Positions 33,964 through 43,663 of a stretch of DNA of 64,000 nucleotides are shown in pieces. Position 1 is the stretch's first letter, and each line of letters starts with the position of its first letter. The stretch spans positions 1,302,001-1,366,000 of the forward strand of contig NZ_OY781106.1 in NCBI RefSeq assembly GCF_963676475.1. Direction: 5' to 3'. The position numbers and the translations under genes were made by a program. Below the pieces are notes generated by a model. The model searched no databases and had not been told where the DNA came from. It worked only from the letters and a program-made list of their open reading frames with translations. This DNA is from an uncultured Celeribacter sp. GTDB lineage: Bacteria; Pseudomonadota; Alphaproteobacteria; Rhodobacterales; Rhodobacteraceae.

Positions 33964-34299
33964 ATGCCGACCCAATACATCTTTCTCATCCTTGCGATCT
34001 GTTTCGAGGTGATCGGCACCACGGCCATGGCCGCGTCCCAGCAATTCACCAAGCTGATCCCCGTTTTGATCCTCGTCGTGTCCTACGGGCTGTCGTTCTA
34101 CTTCCTGTCGCAAACGCTCAGGACCGTCCCGGTCGGCATCGCCTATGCGGTCTGGTCGGGGCTTGGGATTGTGCTGATTTCACTGATCGGGCTGGTGTTT
34201 TTGGGGCAAAAGCTCGACTTTCCGGCGATCCTCGGCATGTCGATGATCATCGCGGGTGTCCTGGTGATCCATCTGTTTTCGCAAACGGCCACACATTAA
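33964..34299 (+). CDS. small multidrug resistance (SMR) transporter, EmrE-like
   Basis: 111 residues, four membrane helices. The essential acidic residue of SMR proteins is Glu15 in ICFEVIGTTAM (Glu14 of EmrE), with AYAVWSGLGIVLISLIG (about 59-75) in helix 3. Proton-coupled efflux of cationic compounds, or guanidinium export in the Gdx branch; the EmrE branch is more likely from TAMAAS and WSGLG but not certain. Follows the YitT pair closely. Confidence 0.9.
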   Translation: MPTQYIFLILAICFEVIGTTAMAASQQFTKLIPVLILVVSYGLSFYFLSQTLRTVPVGIAYAVWSGLGIVLISLIGLVFLGQKLDFPAILGMSMIIAGVLVIHLFSQTATH

Positions 34300-34337
34300 G
34301 GTCTCGGAAATATCTCAGGCGGGCCAAAGCCCGCCCG

Positions 34338-35351
34338 TTATGGCCTCTCGCGAATGCGGGCCGCACGTTCCGCAGAGTCCGGGTGCGTCGACATCCACTC
34401 CGGCGCAAGCCCGCCATAGCGGCGATCCAACTCGTCGAAGAACCCGGCCAAGGCCGCACCGTCATAACCCGCCGCCTCTGCCGTGCGGACTCCGATGTCA
34501 TCCGCCACGCGCTCATGCGCCCGCGAATAGGCCAGCGACAGGACCACGCCGCCGTCGAGGATCAAATCCTCCAACACCGGCCCCACGTCGCCTGCCATCA
34601 TGCCGATCAGCACATAGACCGACAGCGAGCGATAGAGCTGGCGCAGCGAATGGCGTTCGCTGATATGGGCCATCTCATGCCCAAGGACACCCGCGAGGAT
34701 GTCTTCGTCTCCGAATTGCTCGACCAAAGCGTCGGTCACCACGATGGTGCCACCGGGCAGTGCGAAGGCATTGGGCCCCATCTCCTCGATGTCACGGAAT
34801 TCAAGTCGGTAAGACCCGTAGGGGGCTTCCGGCGCGACGGCGCTCAGCGTGGCGAAAATCTCGCGAATTTCGGCTTGGCGCGCCTCGGAAAGAGCGCTCT
34901 CCTCGGCCATGGTGCGGTCGATCATCAGCATATTGCCGCGATCCATGCTTGTGACCAAAGGCGCAGGCGTGGCCAGGATCGCCAGCGCCACCAAGAGATC
35001 AAGCCCCCAGCGCCAGATCGCAATGGCGCCCAAGAGACAGGCCACAATCACAAGCGCCAAACGCGGATGCCAGCCTTCGAGCCCGGCAAGCCAGCCGTCT
35101 GAGGCAATCACGCCAAGCGCGCGCAGGCCGTCGCGGTCCGTCGTCTCAAACCGCATCCCATCGGCAAAGCTCAAAACATCGCGTCCGGCGGGGCCGGTTT
35201 CATGGTCGATGGGCGCGCCTCGGGTTAAAATCTCGCCCGCCGCATCGCACAGCAAAATCTCCACGCCATTGCGTTTCAACTCCGCCGCGATAAGGCGAGA
35301 GGTGCCGGGGGCATAGGCCTGCCCCCGAACCGATGTGTGGCTCTCCGCCAT
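34338..35351 (-). CDS. M48-family zinc metallopeptidase
   Basis: 337 residues. Zinc-binding HEMAH motif at about 225-229 (LGHEMAHISERH), and the distal acidic region near AYSRAHERVADDIGV (about 275). A membrane segment at about 95-135 anchors it. M48 proteases degrade membrane-associated or misfolded proteins. It starts four bases after the stop of the DUF898 gene on the same strand, so the two form an operon; this pair is often linked, as far as I recall. Confidence 0.9.
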   Translation of the reverse strand: MAESHTSVRGQAYAPGTSRLIAAELKRNGVEILLCDAAGEILTRGAPIDHETGPAGRDVLSFADGMRFETTDRDGLRALGVIASDGWLAGLEGWHPRLALVIVACLLGAIAIWRWGLDLLVALAILATPAPLVTSMDRGNMLMIDRTMAEESALSEARQAEIREIFATLSAVAPEAPYGSYRLEFRDIEEMGPNAFALPGGTIVVTDALVEQFGDEDILAGVLGHEMAHISERHSLRQLYRSLSVYVLIGMMAGDVGPVLEDLILDGGVVLSLAYSRAHERVADDIGVRTAEAAGYDGAALAGFFDELDRRYGGLAPEWMSTHPDSAERAARIRERP

Positions 35352-35354
35352 GGC

Positions 35355-36413
35355 TTAGATGGCCATGCCGAGGTCGATGCCCTCAATGTCGACATAGGCG
35401 TCCCCAATGGCTGAGGTCTTCTGAACCTCGCCACCGACGAACTCATCGAGCGAGCCGTTGGGCGCGACAAATGTGTTCGCGGCCAGATAGCGCGTCATGC
35501 GGATATGGGCGAGCGGGGTCAGAAGACCCAAGGAGACCACCACGAGGAAAGCGTTGGAGAAGGCCACCCAGAGAAGACCCGCAGGCGAAATGGTCGAACG
35601 GAACTTATGCCCGCCTTCCAACTCGGTGCCCGCAAAAACGGCATTGCGCAGGAAGGCCTGATAGATGAAGGCCATCGGCACAATCGCCACCAGAGCCACC
35701 ACGTAGATCAGGCCGAAACGGATCATAACCCCCGGCGTCGGCTCGACGGTTTCCATTGCGAGCGCCGTGAACAGCTCGACCGCACCGAGCGCCCATAGGC
35801 CACCCCCGCCGATCACCAGCATCCACAGAACCGCCAGAACGAAGGCCTTGTAGAACGGGCCGATGGGGCTTTCGAAATGGAATTTCGCCGTGCCGAAGCG
35901 GTGATTGTTGGTGGTGTAGCTGTGCTGCGCGCGGATCACGAAAGGCAGCGTCAGATAGAGGGTGAACAGGGACAGCACCGGATAGAGGATCAGCGTGCGC
36001 AACGCGCCCCAATAGCTGCCCTCGAAATCAAAGCGCAGTCCCGACCAGGAGGTCATGCGGGCGCGGAAGCGGTAGGCTTTGTTGATCAGTGTCGGCACGT
36101 AAATCAAAACGCCGAGCCAGAGCAAAATCCCCAGCGGCGGCAGAACGGCCGTGACGATCTGCAACACCACGATGGCGGCGATCACGATCAGACGACCGAT
36201 GAAAATCTGCTTGCCGGTGGCGTGGTAGTCGAAGCGACGGCCCTCGATCTCGGTATGTTGGTGGAAATATTTCAACCGGCGCACCTTGGCCCAGGCCGAA
36301 TAAATGCCCAATGTGACGATGCTCAAAAGAAGATTGACGATCCACACGCCGAAATACTCGCGCGCGGTCCCGGAAAACACCACCGGGCGATACTCTTGGT
36401 CTTGCACTCTCAT
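35355..36413 (-). CDS. YjgN/DUF898-family membrane protein
   Basis: 352 residues from ATG at 36413 (AAGGGAC upstream). Six or more membrane helices. Family motifs: FSGTAREYFGVWIVNLLLSIVTLGIYSAWAKVRRLKYF read near the N-terminus and the repeat-like NHRFGTAKFHFESP (about 185). DUF898 proteins are bacterial inner-membrane proteins of unknown function. Co-transcribed with the M48 protease, whose substrate or partner it may be. Confidence 0.85.
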   Translation of the reverse strand: MRVQDQEYRPVVFSGTAREYFGVWIVNLLLSIVTLGIYSAWAKVRRLKYFHQHTEIEGRRFDYHATGKQIFIGRLIVIAAIVVLQIVTAVLPPLGILLWLGVLIYVPTLINKAYRFRARMTSWSGLRFDFEGSYWGALRTLILYPVLSLFTLYLTLPFVIRAQHSYTTNNHRFGTAKFHFESPIGPFYKAFVLAVLWMLVIGGGGLWALGAVELFTALAMETVEPTPGVMIRFGLIYVVALVAIVPMAFIYQAFLRNAVFAGTELEGGHKFRSTISPAGLLWVAFSNAFLVVVSLGLLTPLAHIRMTRYLAANTFVAPNGSLDEFVGGEVQKTSAIGDAYVDIEGIDLGMAI

Positions 36414-36646
36414 GTCCCTTATCGTTGAGATGATTTGTCGCGCGTCAAAATCGGATATTGCCCGCGTTTGCAAAGGGAAAATTCCCGGTTCATTTTCCCC
36501 CTATGCGGTCCGCGAAGAGCGGCGACGTCACACGCAACCGGGCCAAACCGCCTAAAACAGCCCAAATGCGGTTTTACATCTGGCTTTTTGTCCCGGACCG
36601 GGGTAGGCGCAAGCCAACTCATCTTCACCACGGAAACCCCTACCCT

Positions 36647-38467
36647 ATGGATCTTCGCAATATTGCTATCATCGCCCACGTTGACCACGGCAAAACCACG
36701 CTCGTGGACGAGCTTCTGAAACAGTCGGGCACTTACCGCGAAAACCAGGCCACCACCGAACGCGCCATGGACTCCAACGATCTGGAGCGTGAGCGCGGCA
36801 TCACCATTCTGGCGAAAGCCACCTCGGTCGAATGGAAAGGTCATCGCGTCAACATCGTCGACACGCCCGGCCACGCCGACTTTGGCGCGGAAGTCGAACG
36901 CATCCTCTCCATGGTGGACGGCGTTGTCCTTTTGGTGGACGCCGCCGAAGGTCCGATGCCGCAAACGAAATTCGTGACCTCGAAAGCGCTGGCTCTCGGC
37001 CTGCGCCCGATCGTGGTTTTGAATAAAGTCGACAAACCGGACGCCGAGCCCGACCGTGCGCTGGACGAGTGTTTCGACCTCTTCGCCTCACTGGATGCCA
37101 GCGACGATCAGCTCGACTTCCCGCATCTCTACGCCTCCGGTCGCTCCGGCTGGTGTGACGCAGAGCTTGACGGGGATCGCAAGAACCTCGACGCGCTGTT
37201 CAACCTGATCCTGAACCACGTGCCCGCCCCGAAACAGCTCAAGCACCAAGACGAGCCGTTCAAAATGCTCGCCACCACGCTGGGCGCGGACCCGTTCCTT
37301 GGTCGTCTTCTCACGGGCCGCGTCGAAACCGGCAAGATCAAAGCCGGAGCCACCGTGCAGGCTCTGACGCGCAATGGTCAGAAGATCGAACAATTCCAGG
37401 TCAAGAAAATCCAGGCCTTCCGTGGTCTCGCCATGGCCGAGATCGACGAAGCCATTGCAGGCGACATCGTCTCGCTTTCCGGCATGGCGAAAGCCACCGT
37501 GTCCGACACGATCTGTGCGCTCGAAGTCGATGAGCCCCTTGAAGCCCAGCCGATTGATCCGCCGACCATCACCGTAACCTTCGGCATCAACGACAGCCCC
37601 TTGGCCGGTCGCGAAGGCAAGAAGGTTCAATCCCGCGTGATCCGCGACCGTCTCATGAAAGAGGCGGAAACCAACGTCGCGATCAAGGTCAAGGACACCC
37701 CCGGCGGCGAGGCCTTTGAGGTCTCCGGCCGTGGCGAATTGCAGATGGGCGTTCTGATTGAAAACATGCGCCGCGAAGGGTTCGAACTGTCGATCTCCCG
37801 CCCGCAGGTGATCATGAAGGAAGAAGACGGCAAACGCATGGAGCCGGTCGAGGAAGTCACGGTCGATGTGGATGACGAATACTCCGGCGCCGTGATCGAG
37901 AAACTGACGGGGGCCCGCAAAGGGGACCTGACCGAGATGAAACAGCAGAACGGCAAAACGCGCATCATCGCGCATGTGCCGTCGCGCGGTCTCATCGGCT
38001 ACCACGGCGAATTCCTCACCGACACCCGCGGCACCGGCGTTTTGAACCGCGTGTTCCACGGCTGGACCGCATACAAAGGCCCGATCCCGGGCCGTCGTCA
38101 GGGCGTTCTGATCTCCATGGAAGACGGTGAATCCGTGGCCTACGCGCTGTGGAACCTGGAAGAGCGCGGCAAGCTGTTCATCGGCGCTCAAGCCAAGGTC
38201 TACCAAGGTATGATCATCGGCGAGCATTCCCGCGACAACGATCTCGAAGTGAACCCGCTCAAAGGCAAAAAACTCACCAACGTGCGCGCCTCTGGCACGG
38301 ACGACGCGGTGCGCCTGACGACTCCGGTGACGCTGTCTCTGGAAGAGGCAATTGCCTACATCAACGACGACGAGCTGGTCGAAGTGACGCCAGAGAGCAT
38401 CCGCCTGCGCAAACGCTACCTCGACCCGCATGAGCGCAAGCGCAACGCCAAGGCGGCTCAGATCTAA
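36647..38467 (+). CDS. typA: ribosome-associated GTPase TypA/BipA
   Basis: 606 residues. Translational GTPase of the EF-G family that acts in 50S assembly and stress adaptation. Seen: P-loop AHVDHGKTT with Lys16, switch II VDTPGHADFG, NKVD, then the domain III/V segments (GRGELQMGVLIENMRREG, RPQVI) and the C-terminal GEHSRDNDLEVNPLKGKKL typical of TypA. ATG at 36647 (MDLRNIAIIAHV); the frame is open upstream to 36458 but that part is not conserved. A terminator follows. Confidence 0.97.
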   Translation: MDLRNIAIIAHVDHGKTTLVDELLKQSGTYRENQATTERAMDSNDLERERGITILAKATSVEWKGHRVNIVDTPGHADFGAEVERILSMVDGVVLLVDAAEGPMPQTKFVTSKALALGLRPIVVLNKVDKPDAEPDRALDECFDLFASLDASDDQLDFPHLYASGRSGWCDAELDGDRKNLDALFNLILNHVPAPKQLKHQDEPFKMLATTLGADPFLGRLLTGRVETGKIKAGATVQALTRNGQKIEQFQVKKIQAFRGLAMAEIDEAIAGDIVSLSGMAKATVSDTICALEVDEPLEAQPIDPPTITVTFGINDSPLAGREGKKVQSRVIRDRLMKEAETNVAIKVKDTPGGEAFEVSGRGELQMGVLIENMRREGFELSISRPQVIMKEEDGKRMEPVEEVTVDVDDEYSGAVIEKLTGARKGDLTEMKQQNGKTRIIAHVPSRGLIGYHGEFLTDTRGTGVLNRVFHGWTAYKGPIPGRRQGVLISMEDGESVAYALWNLEERGKLFIGAQAKVYQGMIIGEHSRDNDLEVNPLKGKKLTNVRASGTDDAVRLTTPVTLSLEEAIAYINDDELVEVTPESIRLRKRYLDPHERKRNAKAAQI

Positions 38468-38499
38468 ATCGTCTGAGTATTTCAGGCACAAAGGAAACC

Positions 38500-38527
38500 A
38501 AAGGCTCGCCCTCACCGGCGGGCCTTT
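38500..38527 (+). terminator. terminator after typA
   Basis: AAAGGCTCGCC pairs with GGCGGGCCTTT with one mismatch around CTCACC, 33 bases after the stop. Confidence 0.75.
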
Positions 38528-38611
38528 CGCTTTGGCGCGCAGAGTCTGTGCGGACCGCGGCATTCGGATTTTCTCCTGATTGCGCTATCTTGATTTCAAA
38601 GGAGACAAGCC

Positions 38612-39199
38612 ATGCGTAAAATTCAAACTCAGGGCGTGCATCACATCACCATCACCGGCGCCGACCGCCAGTCGACCATCGACTTTTGGGAGGGTGTCTT
38701 GGGCATGCCGTTTGTGTTCGAGCAACCCAACCTCGACAAGCTCGAGGACGGCCATCTCTATTTCGATCCGGGCGACGGGCGGTTGATCACGGTGTTCACC
38801 TCCGAGGAGCGCAAACCGGGACGGCACCGGATCGACCAAGGACCGGGGTCTCTGCATCATCTGGCGTTCAATGTCTCGAAAGTCACCTTCGATCAGGTGG
38901 TGGACCGGCTCGACGCGCGGGGGGTGAAGCATTCGGGCATCAAGGATCGCGGGTTCATGGACAGCATCTATTTCCGCGAGCCGAACGGGATGTTGATCGA
39001 GCTGGCGTCCTACCGGTTCGAGCCACCTTTGGGCTATACCCACACCGACGTGCTGCACCGCGCGCATCTGATCCGTGTGGCGGCAGGCGATGATCATATA
39101 GATACGGTGCATCTTGCCGATGCCATCGAGGAGCTGGTGCGGGAGGGCACGAAGACGCTCTCGACTGATCGCGCCCCGAAAAATCCCTTTGAGACATGA
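38612..39199 (+). CDS. VOC-family (glyoxalase/dioxygenase fold) protein
   Basis: 195 residues. One VOC domain of paired beta-alpha-beta-beta units: GVHHITITGADRQSTIDFWEGVLGMPF (about 8-34) and a second unit starting HHLAFNVSKVTFDQVVDRL. Metal-ligand candidates are His10, the Glu in FREPNGMLIELAS and His79. The length and second-half layout resemble dioxygenase-type or PcpA-like VOC proteins rather than glyoxalase I. Substrate unknown. ATG at 38612 follows AAAGGAG. Confidence 0.8.
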   Translation: MRKIQTQGVHHITITGADRQSTIDFWEGVLGMPFVFEQPNLDKLEDGHLYFDPGDGRLITVFTSEERKPGRHRIDQGPGSLHHLAFNVSKVTFDQVVDRLDARGVKHSGIKDRGFMDSIYFREPNGMLIELASYRFEPPLGYTHTDVLHRAHLIRVAAGDDHIDTVHLADAIEELVREGTKTLSTDRAPKNPFET

Positions 39200-39201
39200 A
39201 A

Positions 39202-39227
39202 AACGGCGCGGGAAATTCCCGCGCCGT
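39202..39227. terminator. bidirectional terminator between convergent genes
   Basis: AACGGCGCGGGAA, spacer, CCCGCGCCGTT with A bases on the left and T bases on the right; stands between the VOC gene and the DUF1330 gene and can serve both. Confidence 0.8.
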
Positions 39228-39248
39228 TCTCACATCATATAAGAGCTC

Positions 39249-39536
39249 TCACTCTTCCGTTTCGACCACCAAAAGCTCCCGCTCGGAGGCACCTTTGGCG
39301 TGGCTCAGCGCCTCTTGGTATTCCGGCGAGTGATAGCAGGCGACAGCGGCCTCGACCGTGTCGAATTTTGCCACCACATTGCGCGGACGCTCCTTACCCT
39401 CAAGCTGAACATAGCGTGCTGCACGGGCAATGAACTTGCCGCCGTTTTTGGCAATCGCAGGACCGGCCAGTTTGGCGTATTTGCCGTAGGCCTCCTCGTC
39501 GGTGACAGTCACATGGGCAATCCAAAGTGCGGGCAT
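39249..39536 (-). CDS. DUF1330 domain protein
   Basis: 95 residues. A single ferredoxin-like domain of the DUF1330 type: ALWIAHVTVTDEEAYGKYAKLAGPAI, then GGKFIARAARYVQLEGKERPRNVV and VACYHSPEYQEAL. Function unknown. It starts three bases after the alaS stop, so it is probably in the alaS transcript. Confidence 0.85.
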   Translation of the reverse strand: MPALWIAHVTVTDEEAYGKYAKLAGPAIAKNGGKFIARAARYVQLEGKERPRNVVAKFDTVEAAVACYHSPEYQEALSHAKGASERELLVVETEE

Positions 39537-39539
39537 GAT

Positions 39540-42203
39540 TTATCCTTTCAACAGGGTTTCTGCGGCTTCAATTGCGGCGTCAGCACCAGCGAAGTCCTTG
39601 CCCCCGCCCTGCGCCATATCGGGACGGCCACCGCCGCCTTTGCCGCCGACCGCAGGCACGGCTGCTTTGAGCACGTCCACGGCAGAGACTTTGCCGGTCA
39701 GATCGTCGGTCACACCACAGGCCACGGCAACCTTGCCGTCCTCTTCGGCGATCAACAGGATCACACCGGAGCCGAGGTTGGTCTTGTGGGCGTCGATGAG
39801 CCCGCGCAGGTCCTTGCCGGACACGCCGGACATCGCCTGAGCCAGGAAAGGGATGCCGTTCACATCCTTGGCCTCGGCACCGCCTTTGGCGCCGCCGCCC
39901 ATGCCACCACCAAGTGCGATCTGTTGCTTGAGGTTGGCGACTTCCTGTTCGAGGCGCTTGCGCTCGTCCGACAGGGATTTCACACGCTCCACAACCTCGG
40001 AGACCGGGGTTTTCAACAGCGCCGCGATCTCACCTGCACGGTGTGCCTCGGTCTCAAGATGCGCCAAAGCCGCCTGCCCGGTGAGAGCCTCGATCCGACG
40101 CACACCGGCCGACGATGCACTGTCGCCCAGGATCACACAAAGGCCGATGTCGCCCGTGCGTTTGACGTGGGTGCCACCGCAAAGCTCGATGGAATAGGTC
40201 TTGCCATCGGTGCCTTTGCCGGTGTCAGCCGTGCCCATGGAGACCACGCGGACCTCTTCGCCATATTTCTCGCCAAAGAGCGCCTGCGCACCCAAAGCAC
40301 GCGCGTCATCAGGCGTCATGATCCGGGTTTCGACGCCCGTGTTCTGGCGGATGTAGAGGTTGATGTCGGATTCGACCTTGGCGATTTCCTCAGCGCTCAG
40401 GGCCTTCGCGTGCGAAAAGTCGAACCGCAGACGATCCGGCGCGTTCAGCGACCCGCGCTGAGCAACGTGATCGCCCAGAGCCTCGCGCAGCGCCTCGTGC
40501 AACAGGTGCGTCGCGGAGTGGTTGGCGCGGATGGCCGCACGGCGGGCGTGATCGACCTCAAGAGCGGCCGGTGCGCCGACTTTGATCTCGCCAGACTCGA
40601 TGGTGGCGAAATGGATAAAGACGCCCGCGACCTTTTTCGTGTCGGTCACCTTGGCGATGGATTTTTCCACGCGGATCACGCCAGTGTCGCCGACCTGACC
40701 GCCAGATTCGCCATAAAACGGCGTCTGGTTGACCACGATCTGCACCGTGTCGCCCTCTTTGACGCTGTCCACGCGCGCGCCGTCTTTGACCAGCGCAACG
40801 ATCTCGCCCTCGGCCTTCTCAGTGTCGTAGCCCAAGAATTCCGTGGTGCCTTTGTCTTCCGCGATGTCGTACCAGACGGTCGCATCCGCGGCCTCGCCAG
40901 AGCCAGCCCAAGCGGCACGTGCCTTGGCTTTTTGTTCGGCCATGGCAGTATCGAAGCCGGAGGTGTCAACCTCGACGCCTTTTTCGCGCAGTGCGTCCTG
41001 GGTCAGGTCGAGCGGGAAACCGTAGGTGTCATACAGTTTGAACGCTGCCTCGCCCGGAAGCTTTTCACCCTCCGGCAGGTCCACAAGTTCGTCTTCCAAC
41101 AGTTTCAACCCGCGATCCAGCGTCTGGATGAACCGGGTTTCTTCGAGCTTCAGCGTCTCTTCGATCATCGCCTGACCGATGCGCAGCTCTGGGTAGGCAT
41201 CCCCCATCTGGCGCACCAGTTCCGGCACGAGCTTGTGCATGATCGGATCTTTCGCACCCAGAAGATGTGCATGACGCATGGCGCGACGCATGATGCGGCG
41301 GAGCACATAGCCCCGGCCCTCATTCGACGGCATCACGCCGTCGGCGATGAGGAAAGAGGTCGAGCGCAGGTGATCCGCGATCACCCGGTGGTGGACGTTC
41401 TTGTCGCCATAGGGATCGACAGAGGTCGCATGCGCCGAGGCCTCGATCAGCGCCTTCATCATGTCGGTGTCGTAGTTGTCGTGCGAGCCCTGCAAAAGCG
41501 CCGAAATGCGCTCAAGCCCCATGCCGGTGTCGATCGACTGCATGTCGAGATCGGTCATGCTGCCGTCAGCGAAGCGCTCGTTCTGCATGAACACGAGGTT
41601 CCAGATCTCGATAAAGCGATCCCCGTCCTCTTCCGGGCTGCCCGGAGGGCCGCCCCAGATGTGATCGCCGTGATCATAGAAAATCTCGGTGCAGGGACCA
41701 CAAGGCCCGGTGTCGCCCATCTGCCAGAAGTTGTCCGAGGTGGCGATGCGAATGATCCGATCTTCCGGCACGCCGACCTTTTTCCAGATCTCGAACGCCT
41801 CGTCATCGGTGTGATAGACGGTGGTGTAGAGCTTGTCCTTCGGGATGTCGAAGTCCTTTGTGATCAGCTCCCAGGCAAAGGGGATCGCCTCATGTTTGAA
41901 GTAATCGCCAAAGGAAAAGTTGCCGAGCATCTCAAAGAACGTGTGGTGCCGCGCCGTGTAGCCGACGTTGTCCAAATCGTTGTGTTTGCCGCCCGCGCGC
42001 ACACATTTTTGCGCCGTGGTGGCCCGCACGTAATCGCGTTTTTCCAGCCCGGTGAAGCAGTTCTTGAACTGCACCATTCCGGAGTTGGTGAACATCAGGG
42101 TCGGGTCGTTGCGCGGCACCAGCGGCGAGCTGTCCACGACGGTGTGACCGTTGCGTTCAAAATAGTTGAGAAAGGTAGAGCGGATGTCGTTCACGCTGGG
42201 CAT
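39540..42203 (-). CDS. alaS: alanyl-tRNA synthetase
   Basis: 887 residues, normal length. N-terminal class II catalytic domain (SVNDIRSTFLNYFERNGHTVV, SPLVPRNDPTLMFTNSGM, motif 2 near RATTAQKCVRAGGKHNDL), the editing domain with HSATHLLHEAL and the zinc/editing ELCGGTHV (about 655-662), and the C-Ala domain. Charges tRNA-Ala and clears mischarged Ser/Gly. ATG at 42203 (MPSVNDIRS) chosen over 12 extra upstream codons. Between the recA terminator and this start are 82 bp, so it has its own promoter. Confidence 0.97.
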   Translation of the reverse strand: MPSVNDIRSTFLNYFERNGHTVVDSSPLVPRNDPTLMFTNSGMVQFKNCFTGLEKRDYVRATTAQKCVRAGGKHNDLDNVGYTARHHTFFEMLGNFSFGDYFKHEAIPFAWELITKDFDIPKDKLYTTVYHTDDEAFEIWKKVGVPEDRIIRIATSDNFWQMGDTGPCGPCTEIFYDHGDHIWGGPPGSPEEDGDRFIEIWNLVFMQNERFADGSMTDLDMQSIDTGMGLERISALLQGSHDNYDTDMMKALIEASAHATSVDPYGDKNVHHRVIADHLRSTSFLIADGVMPSNEGRGYVLRRIMRRAMRHAHLLGAKDPIMHKLVPELVRQMGDAYPELRIGQAMIEETLKLEETRFIQTLDRGLKLLEDELVDLPEGEKLPGEAAFKLYDTYGFPLDLTQDALREKGVEVDTSGFDTAMAEQKAKARAAWAGSGEAADATVWYDIAEDKGTTEFLGYDTEKAEGEIVALVKDGARVDSVKEGDTVQIVVNQTPFYGESGGQVGDTGVIRVEKSIAKVTDTKKVAGVFIHFATIESGEIKVGAPAALEVDHARRAAIRANHSATHLLHEALREALGDHVAQRGSLNAPDRLRFDFSHAKALSAEEIAKVESDINLYIRQNTGVETRIMTPDDARALGAQALFGEKYGEEVRVVSMGTADTGKGTDGKTYSIELCGGTHVKRTGDIGLCVILGDSASSAGVRRIEALTGQAALAHLETEAHRAGEIAALLKTPVSEVVERVKSLSDERKRLEQEVANLKQQIALGGGMGGGAKGGAEAKDVNGIPFLAQAMSGVSGKDLRGLIDAHKTNLGSGVILLIAEEDGKVAVACGVTDDLTGKVSAVDVLKAAVPAVGGKGGGGRPDMAQGGGKDFAGADAAIEAAETLLKG

Positions 42204-42285
42204 ATGGGGCGCGTCCTTGCGGGTTTTCTTGGCATTCAAGCCGGTTTACCGTTCTCATGCGAGGCTGTCCATAACGCGCGACAGC

Positions 42286-42313
42286 AAAAAGGGCCGAAAC
42301 GCGTCGGCCCTTT
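42286..42313 (-). terminator. terminator after recA
   Basis: Minus strand: AAAGGGCCGACGCGTTTCGGCCCTTTTTG, stem AAAGGGCCGA/TCGGCCCTTT with a short loop and a T run; 29 bases after the recA stop. Confidence 0.85.
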
Positions 42314-42341
42314 GCTTTAATATCTGACTGTCGAGGTGATC

Positions 42342-43424
42342 TCACTCGTCGTCGAGCAGATCGTCCTTCTCGAAATCATCGCCGAGATCGAAATCAAGAC
42401 CATGCGCCGCACGGATTTTATCCTCAATCTCAAGCGCGACCTGCGGGTTGTCCTTGAGGTAGCGTTTCGCATTCTCACGGCCCTGCCCCACACGCTCGTC
42501 GCCGTAGGAGAACCAGGCGCCGGATTTGTCCACGACACCGGCCTTGACGCCGAGGTCCAAAAGCTCGCCGGTTTTCGAGATGCCTTCGCCATACATGATG
42601 TCGAATTCCACCTGTTTGAACGGCGGCGCCACCTTGTTTTTAACGACTTTCACGCGGGTCTCGGACCCGACCACCTCGTCACGGTCCTTGATCGCACCGA
42701 TGCGGCGGATGTCGAGACGCACGGAGGAGTAGAATTTCAGCGCATTGCCGCCGGTGGTGGTTTCGGGAGACCCGAACATCACACCGATTTTCATGCGGAT
42801 CTGGTTGATGAAGATCACGGTGCATTTCGAGCGGCTGATCGAGCCGGTCAGCTTGCGCATCGCCTGAGACATCAGACGGGCCTGCACACCGACGGAGCTG
42901 TCGCCCATGTCGCCTTCAAGTTCGGATTTCGGCGTCAGCGCCGCCACCGAGTCGACCACCACAAGGCTCACAGCCCCGGAACGCACCAAAGTGTCCACGA
43001 TTTCAAGCGCTTGCTCGCCGGTGTCCGGCTGGGAAATCAGCAACTCATCGAGATCGACGCCGAGTTTTTTGGCATAGATCGGGTCAAGCGCGTGCTCAGC
43101 GTCCACAAAGGCACAAACGCCGCCTTTTTTCTGTTCTTCGGCCACACAATGGAGCGTCAGCGTGGTTTTACCCGACGATTCCGGGCCGTAAATCTCGACG
43201 ATACGCCCCTTCGGGATGCCACCGATGCCAAGCGCGATGTCGAGACCCAGAGAACCCGTCGAAGTTGCTTCGATCTCCTGCACCGGGTTGTCGGCGCCCA
43301 GTTTCATGATCGAGCCTTTGCCAAATTGCCGCTCGATCTGGGCCAGCGCGCTGTCGAGCGCCTTCTGCTTGTCCCCGTTCTGTTTACCGTCGTTCTTTGC
43401 CATATCTTTGGTCGCCGTTGCCAT
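42342..43424 (-). CDS. recA: recombinase RecA
   Basis: 360 residues. Walker A GPESSGKTTLT (about 71-81), the L1/L2 loop region (SQAMRKLTGS, GSPETTTGGNALKFY), and the acidic tail ending in ...DDLLDDE. Carries out homologous strand exchange and triggers LexA self-cleavage. Upstream at 43513-43527 is a canonical alphaproteobacterial SOS box. It lies in the same direction as cckA but 240 bp away, with its own promoter. Confidence 0.99.
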   Translation of the reverse strand: MATATKDMAKNDGKQNGDKQKALDSALAQIERQFGKGSIMKLGADNPVQEIEATSTGSLGLDIALGIGGIPKGRIVEIYGPESSGKTTLTLHCVAEEQKKGGVCAFVDAEHALDPIYAKKLGVDLDELLISQPDTGEQALEIVDTLVRSGAVSLVVVDSVAALTPKSELEGDMGDSSVGVQARLMSQAMRKLTGSISRSKCTVIFINQIRMKIGVMFGSPETTTGGNALKFYSSVRLDIRRIGAIKDRDEVVGSETRVKVVKNKVAPPFKQVEFDIMYGEGISKTGELLDLGVKAGVVDKSGAWFSYGDERVGQGRENAKRYLKDNPQVALEIEDKIRAAHGLDFDLGDDFEKDDLLDDE

Positions 43425-43512
43425 CTGTTTAATTCCTTATTTCACACCCGTTCCAAAGCGTCCATCACGCAATCTCTGGCGCATTTGGGGCGGGGTCCTA
43501 TTCGGAGCTCGT

Positions 43513-43527
43513 GTTCGCCTCTTGTTC
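43513..43527. promoter_or_regulatory. LexA (SOS) box upstream of recA
   Basis: GTTC-GCCTCTT-GTTC, an exact match to the alphaproteobacterial LexA consensus GTTC-N7-GTTC, 89 bp upstream of the recA start codon, as found before recA in Rhodobacter and relatives. Confidence 0.85.
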
Positions 43528-43663
43528 TCATTGATCTTTATGAGCACAAAAAGAGAACATTTCAACTTAAATTTACGAAAATCACTGTGAAACAAGATTG
43601 GTTAACGAGAGGTTGCGAAAAATCGGCAAGGCAAAATAATTTTTGCGACTGACGCAGTTCCCC

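Noticed and set aside
39300..42320. A 1006-codon open frame antisense to alaS
   Set aside because: Shadow of a conserved gene in GC-rich DNA, rich in His, Arg and Asp-type third-position bias; no start context, no family resemblance.
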